Below, one piece after another: positions 1 through 10,950 of a stretch of DNA of 64,000 nt. The position numbers were made by a program, and so were the translations under genes. The notes under the pieces were generated by a model. The model did no database searches. It was not told the DNA's origin and saw only the letters and a list, made by a program, of their open reading frames with translations. Source of the stretch: Parapristionchus giblindavisi (taxonomy: Eukaryota > Nematoda > Chromadorea > Rhabditida > Diplogasteridae); contig CALSFV010000288.1 of assembly GCA_943737045.1 (NCBI GenBank), positions 310,001 to 374,000 of the forward strand, in the 5' to 3' direction. The first letter of the stretch is position 1. Each line of letters begins with the position of its first letter.

Positions 1-600
1 AATGTGAAAAAGGACAATGCATTCATATATGCAATTTTTAATTGCTAAAAAATCGGTTTTGAAAGTGTTTACGTTGTTTTGGTCTATTTTAAAATTAATT
101 TTAAAATTTTAAAGAAGAGCTTTGCAATTTCTAATACCGCCAAACCTCATCCCTATATGAAGAGTACCTCCAGTAAAAATTTGGACCTGATCGGTGAGTG
201 TGGCCTCAGGGCATTCCCTTGTAAGTATTTCTAGGGGTTAAGCCAACTAACTTCTGACGTGTCAGGTGTGAGCTATATTCGAAACGCTAAAATATTACCA
301 TAATTTTCATTACAGTATCAAAAGAAGATAAAAACGGGAAGAGTAAAGTATATGTTCAAAATAAAATTGTATGATATTGTTATTATTACAATTGAACGAA
401 ATTATCATTAATTTAATGTTTGGTATCAATAAATAGTCCAAGATGTTATCCTATTCGTTATCACTTTATTTGGCTCTTTCATCATCACACGTTTCATTGT
501 TTATTCATGAATACGTATAAATATTATTATATTATTATTAAGGTACGAAAAAATACATCCACGGGGATAAGAAAATTGTATTGTATGGGATTCATTCTTG
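1..600. other. Left edge, no gene model
   Basis: AT-rich sequence with only short open frames that lack splice context. At about 509-541 an ATAAATATTATTAT-type run follows TTCATGAATACG. It resembles the 3' tail of the non-LTR element at 36.4-38.0 kb and may be a solo 3' end of that family. Nothing else is supportable here. Confidence 0.3.
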
Positions 601-639
601 TTTCCTCTGCACCGGACTGCTTATATAAAAACATTTTAG

Positions 640-736
640 CATCGGTGTGAGCGATCCAGTTGTTGAGCCGTGTCCGTGGTTCAGTGCTGAAAATGAGCTT
701 TGTGCAGCGATATTTGAAACCTATTCAAAGAGATGA
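640..736 (+). CDS. Possible terminal exon of a gene entering from the left
   Basis: An ATTTTAG acceptor ends at 639. One carried base is followed by 31 codons (IGVSDPVVEPCPWF... ending SKR) and TGA at 734-736. The composition (VVEPCPWFSAENELC) reads like protein, and the frame fits a phase-2 junction. No upstream exon was found in the window, so the gene would begin outside it. It ends about 60 bp from the stop of the convergent gene on the other strand. The family is not recognised. It could be a chance open stretch of 96 bases. Confidence 0.3.
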
Positions 737-797
737 TCGCTCTCGCAATCTATCGTGAAGAAGGAGTAAAATCTGTCAGAGTTGAAGAATTTAAAGT

Positions 798-2224
798 CTA
801 TTGTAATGATGCTCTACTCAAAAGTTGAGAAAAATAATCTGAAATTCATGGAATCTTTCCTTTTTGAATTCACTTTCGCCCCTTTTTCCTTTCGTTTCCT
901 TTCTTTTCGTGAGTTTGAAGACAATATAAGAACACTTACTTGATCCATTGGATGATCCAAATTGATCTGAATTACGTGAATCCGGTACAGCATCGAAGTT
1001 AGTCGGACGTTCCGGACCGACAGATTGCACAGTTCTCTGCAAACATTTTAAAGGTGATGTCCGAGCAATATTTTTGTGAACAAACTGTGAAGACAGAAAG
1101 ATAGCAAAAGTTATTCTGCATACCTTACATAAATTAGTTTATGCTAATTTAGCTTATTGATCGCTAGAATCATGAATGAATCCATGCTTGATGTACATGC
1201 AAAGGCGCGTAATTTTGAAAATAGGAAAGTTCAGCAATAGGTTTCGAACCCGTGACGTTACGCTTACTAGTGAGCACTTTTACCACTGCGCTACGGGATT
1301 GATGAATGGCCGTGCTAATTTCTAGCGCCAAACTGCATCTACGATGGTCCGACCAGTGCTGTTAAATTGTTGTTATAAATTCCTACCTGCAAATTGGGTA
1401 TTTGCTGAGTATTATTGTTCGACTGTATATAGGTGTCTTCGGGAGTCACACAAGCTGTTGGAGAAACATTCATGTTTTGCTAAAACATCTCGATTAAAAA
1501 TTTAAAAAAAACTTTAAAAAAAGATTTTTGAGTAAATGCTAAAAATATATTCAAAGAAGGCGCCAAATAAGTGAAATATATATTCAAAGAAGGCGCCAAA
1601 TAAGTGAAATACTACCATGGGTGCGTGAGGAGTCACGGCGAGTCCATTATCGTATTTATCCTTCGGAGCTGTTCTCTTCTGGCGATCCCTTGAATAATCT
1701 AGTTTAAATTTGTCGGTTAATTTGATTCCTTTGCTATTCATAGTTTTCATCTGCTTCCTCATCTGCTACACTGAATGTTCTTATTTATTTCAAGAAGAGC
1801 TTCAGCTGGAGTTCCTCCTGAAATAGATAACCTCAAGCTCCAGAGCTCCTGGAGCTCATATGATCCAGCGACCGATAAGGCCGTGAGCTCGGTTCCACCG
1901 GATTTTCCTGATCTTGACCAATTTCTATTGTATCTCCCCCTGACCCAAGTAAGGTATTGTAATCATAGCATGTGTTGCATCTCCCAGGACATAAACTTCA
2001 TAAATCCAGCAATGTTGAATTTTCAACAAGATTTCTTTGAACTTTTGCTCTTTGTGCTCAAATCATGAAAGTATAGATGATCTCTAAAGTAAGAGCAATA
2101 TAAAATAGTTGAAATACCTATGCTTAGCTTGCGAAATTCTGTTCTTCCGTTGTTTCACTTCGCCTTCTTTCTCTACACGACAAACCGGAGTAGCGTACGT
2201 TGGAGTCTTTTTAGGTCGGACCAT
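798..2224 (-). CDS. Six-exon gene, 187-aa basic protein of unknown function
   Basis: Model: complement(join(798..838, 940..1036, 1387..1479, 1616..1733, 1832..1939, 2118..2224)). All six exons join in phase, with GT donors (GTATTT, GTTATC, GTAGTA, GTAGGA, GTAAGT) and AG acceptors. The N-terminus (MVRPKKTPTYATPV) and residues 25-60 are rich in Lys/Arg, and residues 80-95 are basic (SRDRQKRTAPKDK). The second half is polar and Asn/Gln/Ser-rich (SNNNTQQIPNLQ, DSRNSDQFGSSNGS) with two TP motifs, as in nuclear or disordered regulatory proteins. No signal peptide, membrane segment or known domain is visible. The least certain junction is the acceptor GAATAG before 1733. An alternative acceptor (CATTCAG) would give a short acidic C-terminus ending in a stop. 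Intron 4 holds a 38-bp direct repeat and intron 2 a tRNA-like segment. Confidence 0.6.
1231..1302 (-). pseudogene. tRNA-like segment (pol III box-bearing repeat or tRNA pseudogene)
   Basis: On the minus strand this reads with an A box (TAGCGCAGTGG) and a B box (GGTTCGAAACC) spaced as in a tRNA. The anticodon arm does not pair, and the acceptor ends do not match. It lies inside an intron of the 187-aa gene. A tRNA-derived repeat head is as likely as a dead tRNA. Confidence 0.4.
1541..1612. repeat. 38-bp direct repeat, two copies
   Basis: Two adjacent copies of a unit containing TTCAAAGAAGGCGCCAAATA lie in an intron of the 187-aa gene, immediately beside its donor. Confidence 0.8.
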
Positions 2225-3220
2225 TATTATATTTCTTAACGGAATATATAATTTTTAATATGGCCTACTGAAAAATATTGAGAATTGATAGATTAATTTA
2301 ACAATTAAAGCCACGAAAACAAGTTCCCGAATATTGGTTAAATTATGAGGAAAGAAAAAAGGAATTTATAGTGATTGTGCCACGAAAAAAGGAAAGATAA
2401 AAGACAAAATCAAAATCTGCGGTGCGAGGTTTCGGTCCTCTGTTCTAGACACCGTCCTGTATGGAGCGAAATGTCGATTAGTCAATCGGAAAACTATTTA
2501 TTCACTTGTTATTTATAATAAAACGAAAGGAGGGACTGTCGAGGGGACATTGTTAGTAATATTAGTAAGAGACAAGATGGTCAAGTGTCATGTAAATTAG
2601 AGCGAGATCTAGTAGGACATCAGTAGACACATTTGCAAATCGTCGAATCGACAGAGGAGGTTCGAATCTAACAACCAGTGGCCGTATTCATGAACAATGG
2701 GAAAACCTTTTTCCGGCAAAATGTGACGTCATTAGCGTAGGCGGAGGATTTTTGGAAAACGCCTCCGCCTACGCTAATGACGTCACATTTTCCCGGAAAA
2801 CTGTTCATGCTAATATACATCGTGTTTGTGAGATGGGGTGATTGGAATCCTTTTTCATTCCACAACAACACTTTCGCTCATCCATGAATGGCTACGTGAA
2901 GAAGAGAATAAAAGATAAAGTGAGCATCAAATGAACACTGAAATACGTAAAAGAGAGAAGAATCAACAATGAGTAAATCACTAAATAGTACCAGCTATTA
3001 GTAATCATGCAAACTGGTCTCTTGGACGAACAATTTAAAGTTTTCTTGAGATATTTGACCATTCTAATTAAGACTCATAAGCTTTAGCTTACGTTTTCTT
3101 GAATGGCGTCGAATTTTCTCAGAGACGAAAGTATAGATCTTGTGTATGAGAAGATTCCCCCTGTTTTGGCCACCACTGTATATGACCTGCTGCCAGGATA
3201 AAGTAATAGTGATTATTATG
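2225..3220. other. Intergenic, one palindromic element, otherwise nothing
   Basis: Upstream side of the 187-aa gene. Apart from the palindrome at 2687-2811 there are only short open frames without splice context. No RNA gene or conserved element recognised. Confidence 0.5.
2687..2811. mobile_element. Short palindromic MITE
   Basis: Arms 2711-2747 and 2762-2798 are near-perfect reverse complements (TGACGTCATTAGCGTAGGCG and its complement) around a 14-bp loop. Weaker pairing extends to CATGAACA at both ends. The outer motif GTGGCCGTAT-C(A)TGAAC...CCGG resembles the GTGGCCGTATGCAAGAACC block in the 14.5-23.1 kb tandem units, so both may be one MITE family. Confidence 0.75.
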
Positions 3221-3222
3221 TC

Positions 3223-3505
3223 GTGTTACATTTTCGAGACGGACGCACACAGTGTTAGATCGTGATACATTCGAGCACTTGCCTGTCTACTACAAATTTT
3301 GAGTGTTTTGTGTCCCAACTGAAAACCCAATTGGGATAAGGCAAGAAGCTACCGTAGCCATGGCTCAATAATGGATGACTACTGTAACCTTTACAATAAT
3401 TGTACGACATATCAATGTTTTTTCACTCAATACCCCCACATACTCCAAATTTAAGTGAACGGAACCGTCTCGCAAATGCCACACCGCATTAGAGAACTGA
3501 ATGCC
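3223..3505. mobile_element. Diverged MITE related to the one in the tandem units
   Basis: It begins near GTGTTACATTTTCGAGACGG and ends near CCGTCTCGCAAATGCCACAC, an inverted terminal pair. The interior (AACTGAAAACCCAATTGGGA, TACTCCAAATTTAA) aligns loosely with the 229-bp MITE at 16561, 19566 and 22571. Confidence 0.5.
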
Positions 3506-3739
3506 AGATCATTGGTTCTACATTCGTCATGATAATAAGTCACCACAAATCTCCTGTGTCCATGTTCCTTAAGGATCGGAGTTATCTGGTATCTAAATAC
3601 TCTTTTTCTCAAAAAATATTTTTCTGGACGTGTTTTTTCGTAATTCTGATATTGTAATTTTTTTCTGCACTCGATTCAAGATAGTTGAGAGTTGAAGATA
3701 GATACTGGCACGCGACAGTACAAGCTAGAAGCAATTTAG

Positions 3740-4110
3740 GTTTATTGAGGATGGTGGATATGCAGTTCATTAGATGCATTGATTGGGTGATTTTTGTACC
3801 TTTCTCTAAAATTTTATGACGTCTTTGAAATTGTGTTCCCTACAGAGACCATATTTCGTAAGCGTTTCGGTTTTTTTTCAAAATAAAAAGTGTGCTTAAA
3901 ATGCGTCACTGAATTGAAGTTTACGATGCTCGACTGGAAGTATGAACATCGAGCTTTTGCACTAGAGAGACTGAATGTGAGATGAGAAGCAAAAACATAA
4001 CAGATAAATAATAATTAGAATATTCACTGTGAAAACATGAAAGACTCTAACCAATAACAATTTTGACGTAATACTTAAACTCTCGTTAATTGGCATTGAA
4101 TAATCACTGG
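3740..4110. repeat. 5'-flank block shared with the triplicated units
   Basis: Blocks such as CATTAGATGC, AGAGACCATATTT, GAGATGAGAA and ACATGAAAGACTC occur in the same order at 14600-14910 and in the later units. At both places the block lies upstream of a ten-exon receptor (A here, D there). This suggests common ancestry of the receptor 5' flanks, possibly including promoter sequence. Confidence 0.55.
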
Positions 4111-4156
4111 CCTAGCGTTGATCTCCCTCAGGACTTTGTGTGCCTTGAATATCATG

Positions 4157-4290
4157 ATGTGCCTCCACAGAGAAAAATAGAACTCCACAGTACACAAGAC
4201 CTCCTGTGAAGTGATATATTTAACTCTTTTTGTGTCTAAAATAGCGCAAAAAGTGTTAAGTATAACGCTACACAGGTCTTGTGGAGTAAG
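4157..4290. mobile_element. CACAGAGAAAAA-type MITE
   Basis: It starts CACAGAGAAAAATAGAACTCC. Internal inverted motifs are CACAAGACCTCCTGTGAAG near the left and CACAGGTCTTGTGGAG near the right. Related ends occur at 15090, 38037, 55120 and 60320. Confidence 0.5.
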
Positions 4291-4519
4291 TTAATGATCA
4301 GCTGCGTTCTTCAGGGAATTGTTTTTTACGCAACTAGCTTACCCATCTCAATTATTCGATACCGAGAAAAAGTTCATCTAAAACAACACCGTATAAAACA
4401 ACACCGTATAGGGCAGATCTCTGATACCATAAGCGATAGTTATATTCAAAACATCATTACTACTACTTCTCTATTTTTTTCCTGAACTCGTTCACTTTTT
4501 CTATCGTCTACCGGTTTCA

Positions 4520-6658
4520 ATGAACTACACACTGGATCGTCTGTATTTCATACCGTAAGAGTCGGATTCGTGATCGTCTGTATTTCATACCGTAAGAGTC
4601 GGATTGCAGATTCCTTAAGTACTATTGTTACATCTACGGCCCATTTGCGCTATTAGTGGATTGCGTAATCATATGGTTGCTGCTCTACCACAGTCCAATG
4701 TACGGCAAAACTTTTAAACGGATTATGCTGCTAGTTCAAGTAAGTTCGTGCAAAAGGCGGGGTGAAAAATGTTTTTTTCCAGTTCAATTGGTTAATTTTT
4801 GACATTCACAACTATGTGTTTAACAATTTCTATTCGCTATCTCCGATGCCCATATTTGTGTGTCATGGAGTTTTCGCCAGAATCGAACATGGGTGTCATA
4901 CATCAATGGTAATTTTAATTTAAATATATAAACATGTATAAACATTAAACATTTCGGGGTGTTTATGTAAGTGAAAAGTATCTACAATATATTTTGACTA
5001 GTATAATAATTTTGTGATATGACTAGTAATTAATTTTCAAAATAGTAGCCAAACCACCAGATTACTATTTGACAGTCCCTAAATGTCGAAGAACCTAAAA
5101 ACTAAACTGTATTGTTTTTTCGTGACAAAAAAGGATAACAAAGAGCACTTGAGTTTTGTGTTTTTAGTTTTTTTACATGATCTACATGTAGTTGTTCTAT
5201 CAAGGAACTTTAATATGTTGCATATTACATAGGTCATCCTCACACTCCACTCTGCTAACAGTGCATTTCTATGTGCGCTACAAGCATTCGTACGGCTCCA
5301 GCAGAGTTTACAAGATGGCTCTAAAATAAAGTTTACATGGAGGTATGCTTATTGTTAGCCTAACAGTTGTAAAGATTCTGAAGAATATTTAATTAACAGA
5401 TGCAAATCAGTGATTCTCGTAATCACTGTCTTACTGTACTACAGTAATATTTATGGAATGGCTGTGTTTATGAAGGATGAAGATGCTAAGACGAAGTCTC
5501 AAACTTTGAAGGTATGCGTGAATTAACTTCTAGAGATTCTGAACCCGCGCCAAATATACGCCAGATAGCTGTGAAAAAAATCAAAAGGCCATGTGCTCTA
5601 CATATAGCAAACACCAGTCACAAAAAAGTGACAGAGGTCCATCGTTTTGGCGATTTCGGATAATAAATATTTATTTAAAAATAATAATAATAATAAATAT
5701 TTATCGCATCTTTCAAATTATCGTCGGGGGAAAGAGGTGAGAGTGACATACTTCAGGATCTGGATCTAGATTGGCTTTCCGAAGCGCCGGGAGTGCTACT
5801 ATTCGGACGTATGGGTGACTTGAATACATTCAACTATGGTATAAACTACGGTAGATTTGTTATATTGAACATAAAACTTCTATCAGTGCTCTACATATTA
5901 ACTGCGTCCGAATTTTATGGAGCTTTCATCTTCATAACTATGCTTTTATATAATATCTTCTCCTTGAAAAGGTATTTAGATGAGCCAGTCTCTCGAAATC
6001 CAAGTTTATTTAGTTGATACTCAGAAAATGTGTTACCAATACGCTACATTAGCATTATAGTCTATTCTGATTATGGTGTTCTAGAAAAAAACAAGCTAGG
6101 CTTTTTTGTTGTGCACAAGCATCAATCATATATTATGCGTATTTTCTGCTTGATCGGGTATTTTAGGGACGCACGAATAATCAGTGAACACGCAAAAGCT
6201 GCGGCAGATAGGGGAACTAAGATTCTTTCCCTTCAGGTATCAACTTGTTCCTGTCGTTAAACTATTTCATACTAAAGACTTCATTTGGTATTGTTCAATT
6301 TCAGCTGATCGGTTTTCTATTTACATTCGCCTTTCCGATTGGTGGATTTATTTCCGCCCTTCAGTTCGGAGGAACAGGATCCCCCGTCGTTGATTCGGTT
6401 AGTGATAAAAATCGATATGGCTAAAAACAAACGTAAACATTAAATGATCATATTTAATTTTTTTTAAATCAAATTCAGACCCTTCGAGTAACACTCATAT
6501 TTCTGTTCACTAATACTGGTATAACCTACAACGGGACCTTCCTAGTAATGATTCCTAGCTATCGTCGGTATCAAAACAAAATTATATCAACAAAGATAGT
6601 TGTGGATAATTTCAGGGCCATCGCAAACAAGATCGCGAATTTTATCGGTAAACCATAA
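4520..6658 (+). CDS. Nematode 7TM chemoreceptor, copy A, intact (340 aa)
   Basis: Model: join(4520..4554, 4610..4739, 4783..4908, 5233..5342, 5400..5511, 5757..5838, 5887..5971, 6167..6236, 6305..6397, 6479..6658). Every junction is GT-AG and in phase, and exon lengths 35/130/126/110/112/82/85/70/93 are identical in copies D and E. It starts MNYTLDRLYFIP. TM1 is about 17-39, followed by YHSPMYGKTFKRIMLLVQ. TM2 holds SLSPMPIFVCHG, TM3 about 98-121, TM4 135-158, TM5 200-223, TM6 251-272, TM7 283-306 followed by PSYRRYQNK. Layout and the 'YGKTFKRI.LLVQ' and 'P.PIFVCHG' motifs fit the Srh/Sri/Str-type nematode chemosensory GPCRs; ligand unknown. The C-terminus stops at GKP* where copy E reads GKPQVV, so it is about 36 residues shorter. 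Intron 1 contains a tandem duplication of the exon 1 end with a second, unused GTAAGAG donor. Confidence 0.85.
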
Positions 6659-6839
6659 GTGCTTAATCTCGAACGGAAGAATGAGACTATTGGATTTCGA
6701 GCAAATTGACAAAGCAAATTCGAAATTCAATTTCTCATATCATGCGCTAGATTATGTTTATGGTTTCAATAAATCATTTATCCAAGGAACTGTTGTATTT
6801 GAAAATACTTTGCTATTGCTACTTTTGCTGAATTGATCG

Positions 6840-7010
6840 ATGTTGCTATGTTATGCAAAACTTTTCGCCGGATAATTTCAATAATTCGGGTGCTTGAAAA
6901 ACAACATTTTGATCATCGATATGTGTTGTACAATTTCTATACATTTACTCTGATTCCGATATTTGTATGACATAGAGTTATCGATAGAATCGATCATGGA
7001 TTATTAAGTA
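6840..7010 (+). pseudogene. Decayed receptor fragment (TM1/TM2 region)
   Basis: 6845-6885 resembles the end of exon 2 (ATGCAAAACTTTTCGCCGGAT). 6920-7005 resembles exon 3, reading roughly YVLYNFYTFTLIPIFV then a stop. Frameshifts and stops are present. It is a remnant of another receptor copy downstream of A. Confidence 0.55.
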
Positions 7011-7580
7011 GACACATATTTTGAATTTCGTTATTGTCTCCCTACTCTTTCTTCTAATCATACATATTTTCATCCATGTTAAAGAAACGGACCGTCGGAT
7101 TTTGTCGTGGCTAAACTGGTCAGACAGAACAATAGTTTACACCTCCCTGAACACAAAAGCAATTCTAACACCATAGATAAGTGTTTGATAAGAATACTAC
7201 ATAAGAATTCACTCTGGGATTATTGAACGCGAAAAATGCGAAATGCGTATTGCGAATTGCGAAAAAACTATGCGAAAAACTCAAATCTTTGTCCCGTTAT
7301 TCAAGACACAAAAAGTCCTACTGAGATTACTGTTATAGTGAGATTTCAAGGCCAATTCAGTTTGGAGGGCCTAAAAGCTCAAGAATAAGATGAATGCGAA
7401 ACACAATCTTTATCCTTTCATTCAAATGTGTTGTTTATTTGTTTCACATTGAACTTGAGAAATATGAAAAAGATCCCAAATTTGCGATTAACCATTGGTT
7501 ACAAAGGCTAACATAGTTCCTTTCAACATTCGCTATTAAATTATTTTTACGATTTTTAGTTAATGAAATCTATAAATGCA
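7010..7580. other. Intergenic, nothing recognised
   Basis: AT-rich, with a short imperfect repeat of GCGAAATGCG/GCGAATTGCG near 7235. No gene, TIR pair or RNA gene seen. Confidence 0.4.
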
Positions 7581-7588
7581 AAAGGTTA

Positions 7589-7659
7589 TGGAGGTTTGGG
7601 AATCGAACCCCAGACTTCTCGCATGCAAAGCGAGCGCTCTACCCCTGAGCTATACCCCC
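7589..7659 (-). tRNA. tRNA-Ala (TGC), variant one base short in T arm/acceptor
   Basis: On the minus strand: acceptor GGGGGTA, D arm GCTCAGGGGTAGAGC, anticodon stem CTCGC/GCGAG around TTTGCAT (anticodon TGC), and T loop TTCGATT. It matches the intact gene at 55453-55524 base for base until the 3' side. There CCCCATACCTCC is replaced by CCCAAACCTCC, which loses one base and mispairs the T stem. It may be a functional variant or a fresh pseudogene. Confidence 0.65.
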
Positions 7660-7725
7660 GATGTGAACACTGACCACTGGTATTTCAAAACTTGTGTGCT
7701 CATCATTTTCACAAGTTGGACGTAA

Positions 7726-7872
7726 GTCTACGTAAGTCGTAAGTAAGTCGTAAGTAAGTAAGTATACAAGTAAGTAAGTAGTAAGTAAGTATATAGTAAG
7801 TAAGTAAGTAAGTATAGTCGTAAGTAAGTAAGTATAAGTAAGTACGTAAGTCGTAAGTAAGTAAGTATATAC
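7726..7872. repeat. GTAA-type microsatellite with GTC interruptions
   Basis: About 145 bp of (AAGT)n/(GTAA)n, broken regularly by CGTAAGTAAGT phrases. The overlapping open frames rich in Leu/Thr/Tyr are translations of the repeat, not genes. Confidence 0.95.
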
Positions 7873-8050
7873 TGTAATGAATTTCGTATGGCAACCGATG
7901 TTGTACCATTGTTATGAGTGGAAGTGTGCGGTATTGTGCTACCGTAACCGTTAGGAATCGCGAACTGATTTTTCTCATTCAGCCCATGACCATGTTCATG
8001 GTTGCAAATGGCCAAAGTCGAAAAATTCTTGATAACCTGAGATCTCTCTG

Positions 8051-8157
8051 TCTACCGTAACCCGAATTACCGTAATCTAGCTACTGTAACCTGCAATATT
8101 ATAGCGAAATGCACTTCAAATACCGGTTTGATTACGGTAGTTCGGGTTACGGTATCC
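8051..8157. mobile_element. Short palindromic MITE
   Basis: TACCGTAACCCGAATTACCG at 8053 faces CGGTAGTTCGGGTTACGGTA ending near 8154: an inverted repeat of about 27 bp around a 50-bp core. Confidence 0.6.
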
Positions 8158-8299
8158 AGAAAGAGAAAAGCTGGCTCACTATTGATATAATAGCAACTAG
8201 TATTTGGTCTTGGCCATTGTAGAATCGAGCTCCAGGTACCCCGCCCATTTATGATTCAGAGTGATAATGAGCAGCTGTATTCTCCAAATTGTCGCCACT

Positions 8300-8510
8300 C
8301 CCTTACAGCTCTCCATTTATTCGGTACCGAGAAAAGTTCATCTGGTTTTATCAATAACTCAGATAGCATAAGTGACAGTTATATCCAAAAACACCATTAC
8401 TGCTTTTTCCCTGAAGTCGTTCATTTTATTTTTACATCGTTTAAGGCTTTCAATGAACTACACACTGGATCGCCTGTATATAGCAATTATGAATGTAGTA
8501 AGTAGTGTAA
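8300..8510 (+). pseudogene. Receptor 5' fragment (exon 1 region) without a body
   Basis: The 5' leader and exon 1 of the receptor family are recognisable: ATGAACTACACACTGGATCG at 8453, as in copies A and D. The donor TACCGTAAG is replaced by TATATAGC and the frame runs to a stop. No exon 2 follows. It is probably the head of the same lost copy whose tail survives at 9.8 kb. Confidence 0.6.
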
Positions 8511-9190
8511 CATAGAATTGATTATCTAAAAGAGAAGAAATTATTTGCAAAAAGAGGAGCGGCAACTCAGGTGTCGCAAAGTATGCATACTCATAGCACA
8601 TCATTTCATAAGCGGACATGACCTGGCAAACTTGGTAAAAAATGTGTTCCGTGAAGGATTGAATTCGGTACTTTTCGAACTAACGCGCTATAGAAGAGCT
8701 TGAAGGCGATGAAGTTATTGATATTATTATCGGTCTAACGACCAATAATTCCACGCGTTGCGGGCGTCGTCTAGGCATCAGAGCTACTTTGAAATGCTTT
8801 TCCCACTGCGCCCGGAATCAATCGTTATTGCTGTATACAAGTAAAATCATACGATATACTACATTCTATACATGATAATAATCAATTTTGGTGGCCATGC
8901 ATGAATTGAAACACCTGAGAATTGAAAAAGATAATCTCACTCCAAAGAATGCGAAACGCGTAATCGTAAGGAATGAGAGTGCTCAAAAGCAATTCTCAGA
9001 CTACTTACACCGTGGCACATACATACACTACTGCTTAATGATGAAAGCAAGGCTGATAGCGGAATGAACGAGAGCATGAAGAGGATAGAACAACAGTCAT
9101 ACGTGAGCAGCATTTGTAGCTAGAAATAAAAATCGTGCGGTTGGGAAGCAAAAAGAGCATTTAAATATATTAATTTAGAAAAATTGTTTA
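8511..9190. other. Intergenic, weak coding signal only
   Basis: A stretch at about 8690-8850 (+) reads AIEELEGDEVIDIIIGLTTN, which looks protein-like, but I found no supporting splice sites or start. No repeats recognised. Confidence 0.25.
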
Positions 9191-9197
9191 AAAAACT

Positions 9198-9444
9198 TCA
9201 CCATTTTGGCAAGTTGGGTAGATCTGGTGCTAAAATCGGGTGGGTTTTGTCGAAAGGGAGAATGTCATCACGTATAACTGCGGCGATAGAAACTAATATG
9301 GAAATGAGGCTGATAATGACAAGAAAGAAGATGAGGACGAATAATATGAGGAACAAGCTGTTTGATATAGCATTTATTTCACTCAAATTTTGCAAGTTAT
9401 GAAAGATTCGCCAACTTAAGCTAACTTCGTGAAAAGTTCCAACG
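9198..9444 (-). CDS. Terminal exon of a single-TM protein, function unknown
   Basis: A minus-strand exon begins after a CTTATAG acceptor (9445-9447) with one carried base, then 81 codons and a stop at 9198. It encodes a polar lead-in (VGTFHEVSLSWRIFHNLQN), one strong hydrophobic segment of about 30 residues (LFLILFVLIFFLVIISLISI) and a short Pro/Asp-rich tail ending PDLPNLPKW. Upstream exons were not identified, so start and topology are unknown. It could be a distant relative of the single-TM Thr-rich family at 33-51 kb, but no sequence motif links them. Confidence 0.45.
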
Positions 9445-9812
9445 CTATAAGCATAAGAAAGAGTCTTAATTAAGATTAGATGCGCATTAATAAGCACCAG
9501 TATACTTATGAACAGTAAAAAGCATTAAATATATCAATAAATCAGAGTGAAACGTAAAAAAAACAAGAAAGATTGAAAACAACATAAAAAACGAGTTGCC
9601 GGCAACTTTTCCCGGCAACATATTTCTTTATCATACAATCCGCAATTGTGCTGCACGACCGGAACGATTTAATAAGATTATAATTTTCGAACCTATTTTA
9701 AAATTCTACTTTTAATTTTAAAAATTAATTTTCTCTATCAATTGTTGTAACATAACGATATAAAGGCTTAATCATCAAATCGTCTTGATCTGCAGACTTC
9801 CTTTAATTACAG

Positions 9813-10120
9813 CTACTCGGTTCTCTATTTACATTCGCCTTTCCGATTGCTGGATTTATTTCCACCCTTCATCTCGGGGCCAATGGATCTCCCGAACTTG
9901 ATTCGGTAAGTAATAAAAATCGAGAAATTACTATCAAATGAAAGGTACATTAAATGTTTGTGTTTTTTTTTAAATTTAAAATTACCAAATTCAGATCATT
10001 CGAGTAGCAATCATATTTCTGTTTATAAATACTGGTATAACCTACAACGGGACCTTCCTAGCAATGATTCCTAGCTATAGACGGTATCAGAATAAAATTA
10101 TAATATATCAACAAATTTAG
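9813..10120 (+). pseudogene. Receptor 3' fragment (exons 9-10), frameshifted
   Basis: Exon 9 (9813-9905, 93 nt) and the start of exon 10 (9995 onward) match copies A, D and E: LLGSLFTFAFPIAGF..., then NTGITYNGTFLAMIPSYRRY. After ...NKI an AATAT insertion shifts the frame to an early TAG at 10118. No exons 2-8 lie upstream. A remnant of a receptor copy. Confidence 0.75.
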
Positions 10121-10529
10121 TTGTGCATAATTTCAGAGCCATCGCAAACAAGGTCCTGAATCTTCTCGGTAAAGCACAAGTGGTAAAACTCGAACGGTAG
10201 AATGAGACTATGTTGCACATCATTTTCGAGCAAATTGGCAACGCACCTTCGTAATTCAATTTCTATTACATTGTGCTTTTATCATTAGTTTGTTGTATAA
10301 ATATCTGACGTGTAATATGACATTATATTTCGAAAAAATATTTTTAAAAATGCCGAATTTTAAATTTCCGCATTTGCATTACCGTAACCGGCAATCGTTT
10401 TAGTCGTTTTAGTTAGCGATAAAGGAGAATTAGTTGTGGTATTTAGGGAATAAGGATACTTTCCCTAATTTGTTTTAGTTCATTTGCATACAGTAGTTAC
10501 ACTATTGAATACTCGTCAAATTGAAGGAA

Positions 10530-10733
10530 TAAAAAAGTCACCCACCGAGAGGCAATTCTAGGAAAAATAAAACTATATTTTAAAGGTGTTCTGGGTCTCA
10601 CGGCTTTGGATCGGGAAGACACTAAAAAAATGAAGATATAAAAAAGTCACCCACCGAGAAGCAATTCTAGGAAAAATAAAACTATTTTTTTAAAGGTGTT
10701 CTGGGTCTCACGGCTTTGGATCGGGAAGACACT
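10530..10733. repeat. Tandem duplication, about 110-bp unit, two copies
   Basis: Units at 10530-10621 and 10640-10733 share AAAAAAGTCACCCACCGAGA through TTGGATCGGGAAGACACT with very few differences. No coding or RNA function recognised. Confidence 0.85.
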
Positions 10734-10950
10734 TGGTGGAATTTACCTGCTTATGCTTATGCTGCTTATTATGCTTATTGTCTAATACCGCAACGAAAAC
10801 TGTGATCGCATAGAGTTTTTTCGCAAATTGGCTGATTTTTTTTCTATGTGATACTGGAGCCATTCCGGTCCGATCTGTGTAGGTTGCATTATGCATGCTA
10901 TGTACGCGACCAAGCTATTGTAATCTGACCTCGCGTACAACCTTTGAATG

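Noticed and set aside
7709..8015. Thr/Leu/Tyr-rich frames of 89 and 95 aa
   Set aside because: They read through the GTAA microsatellite.
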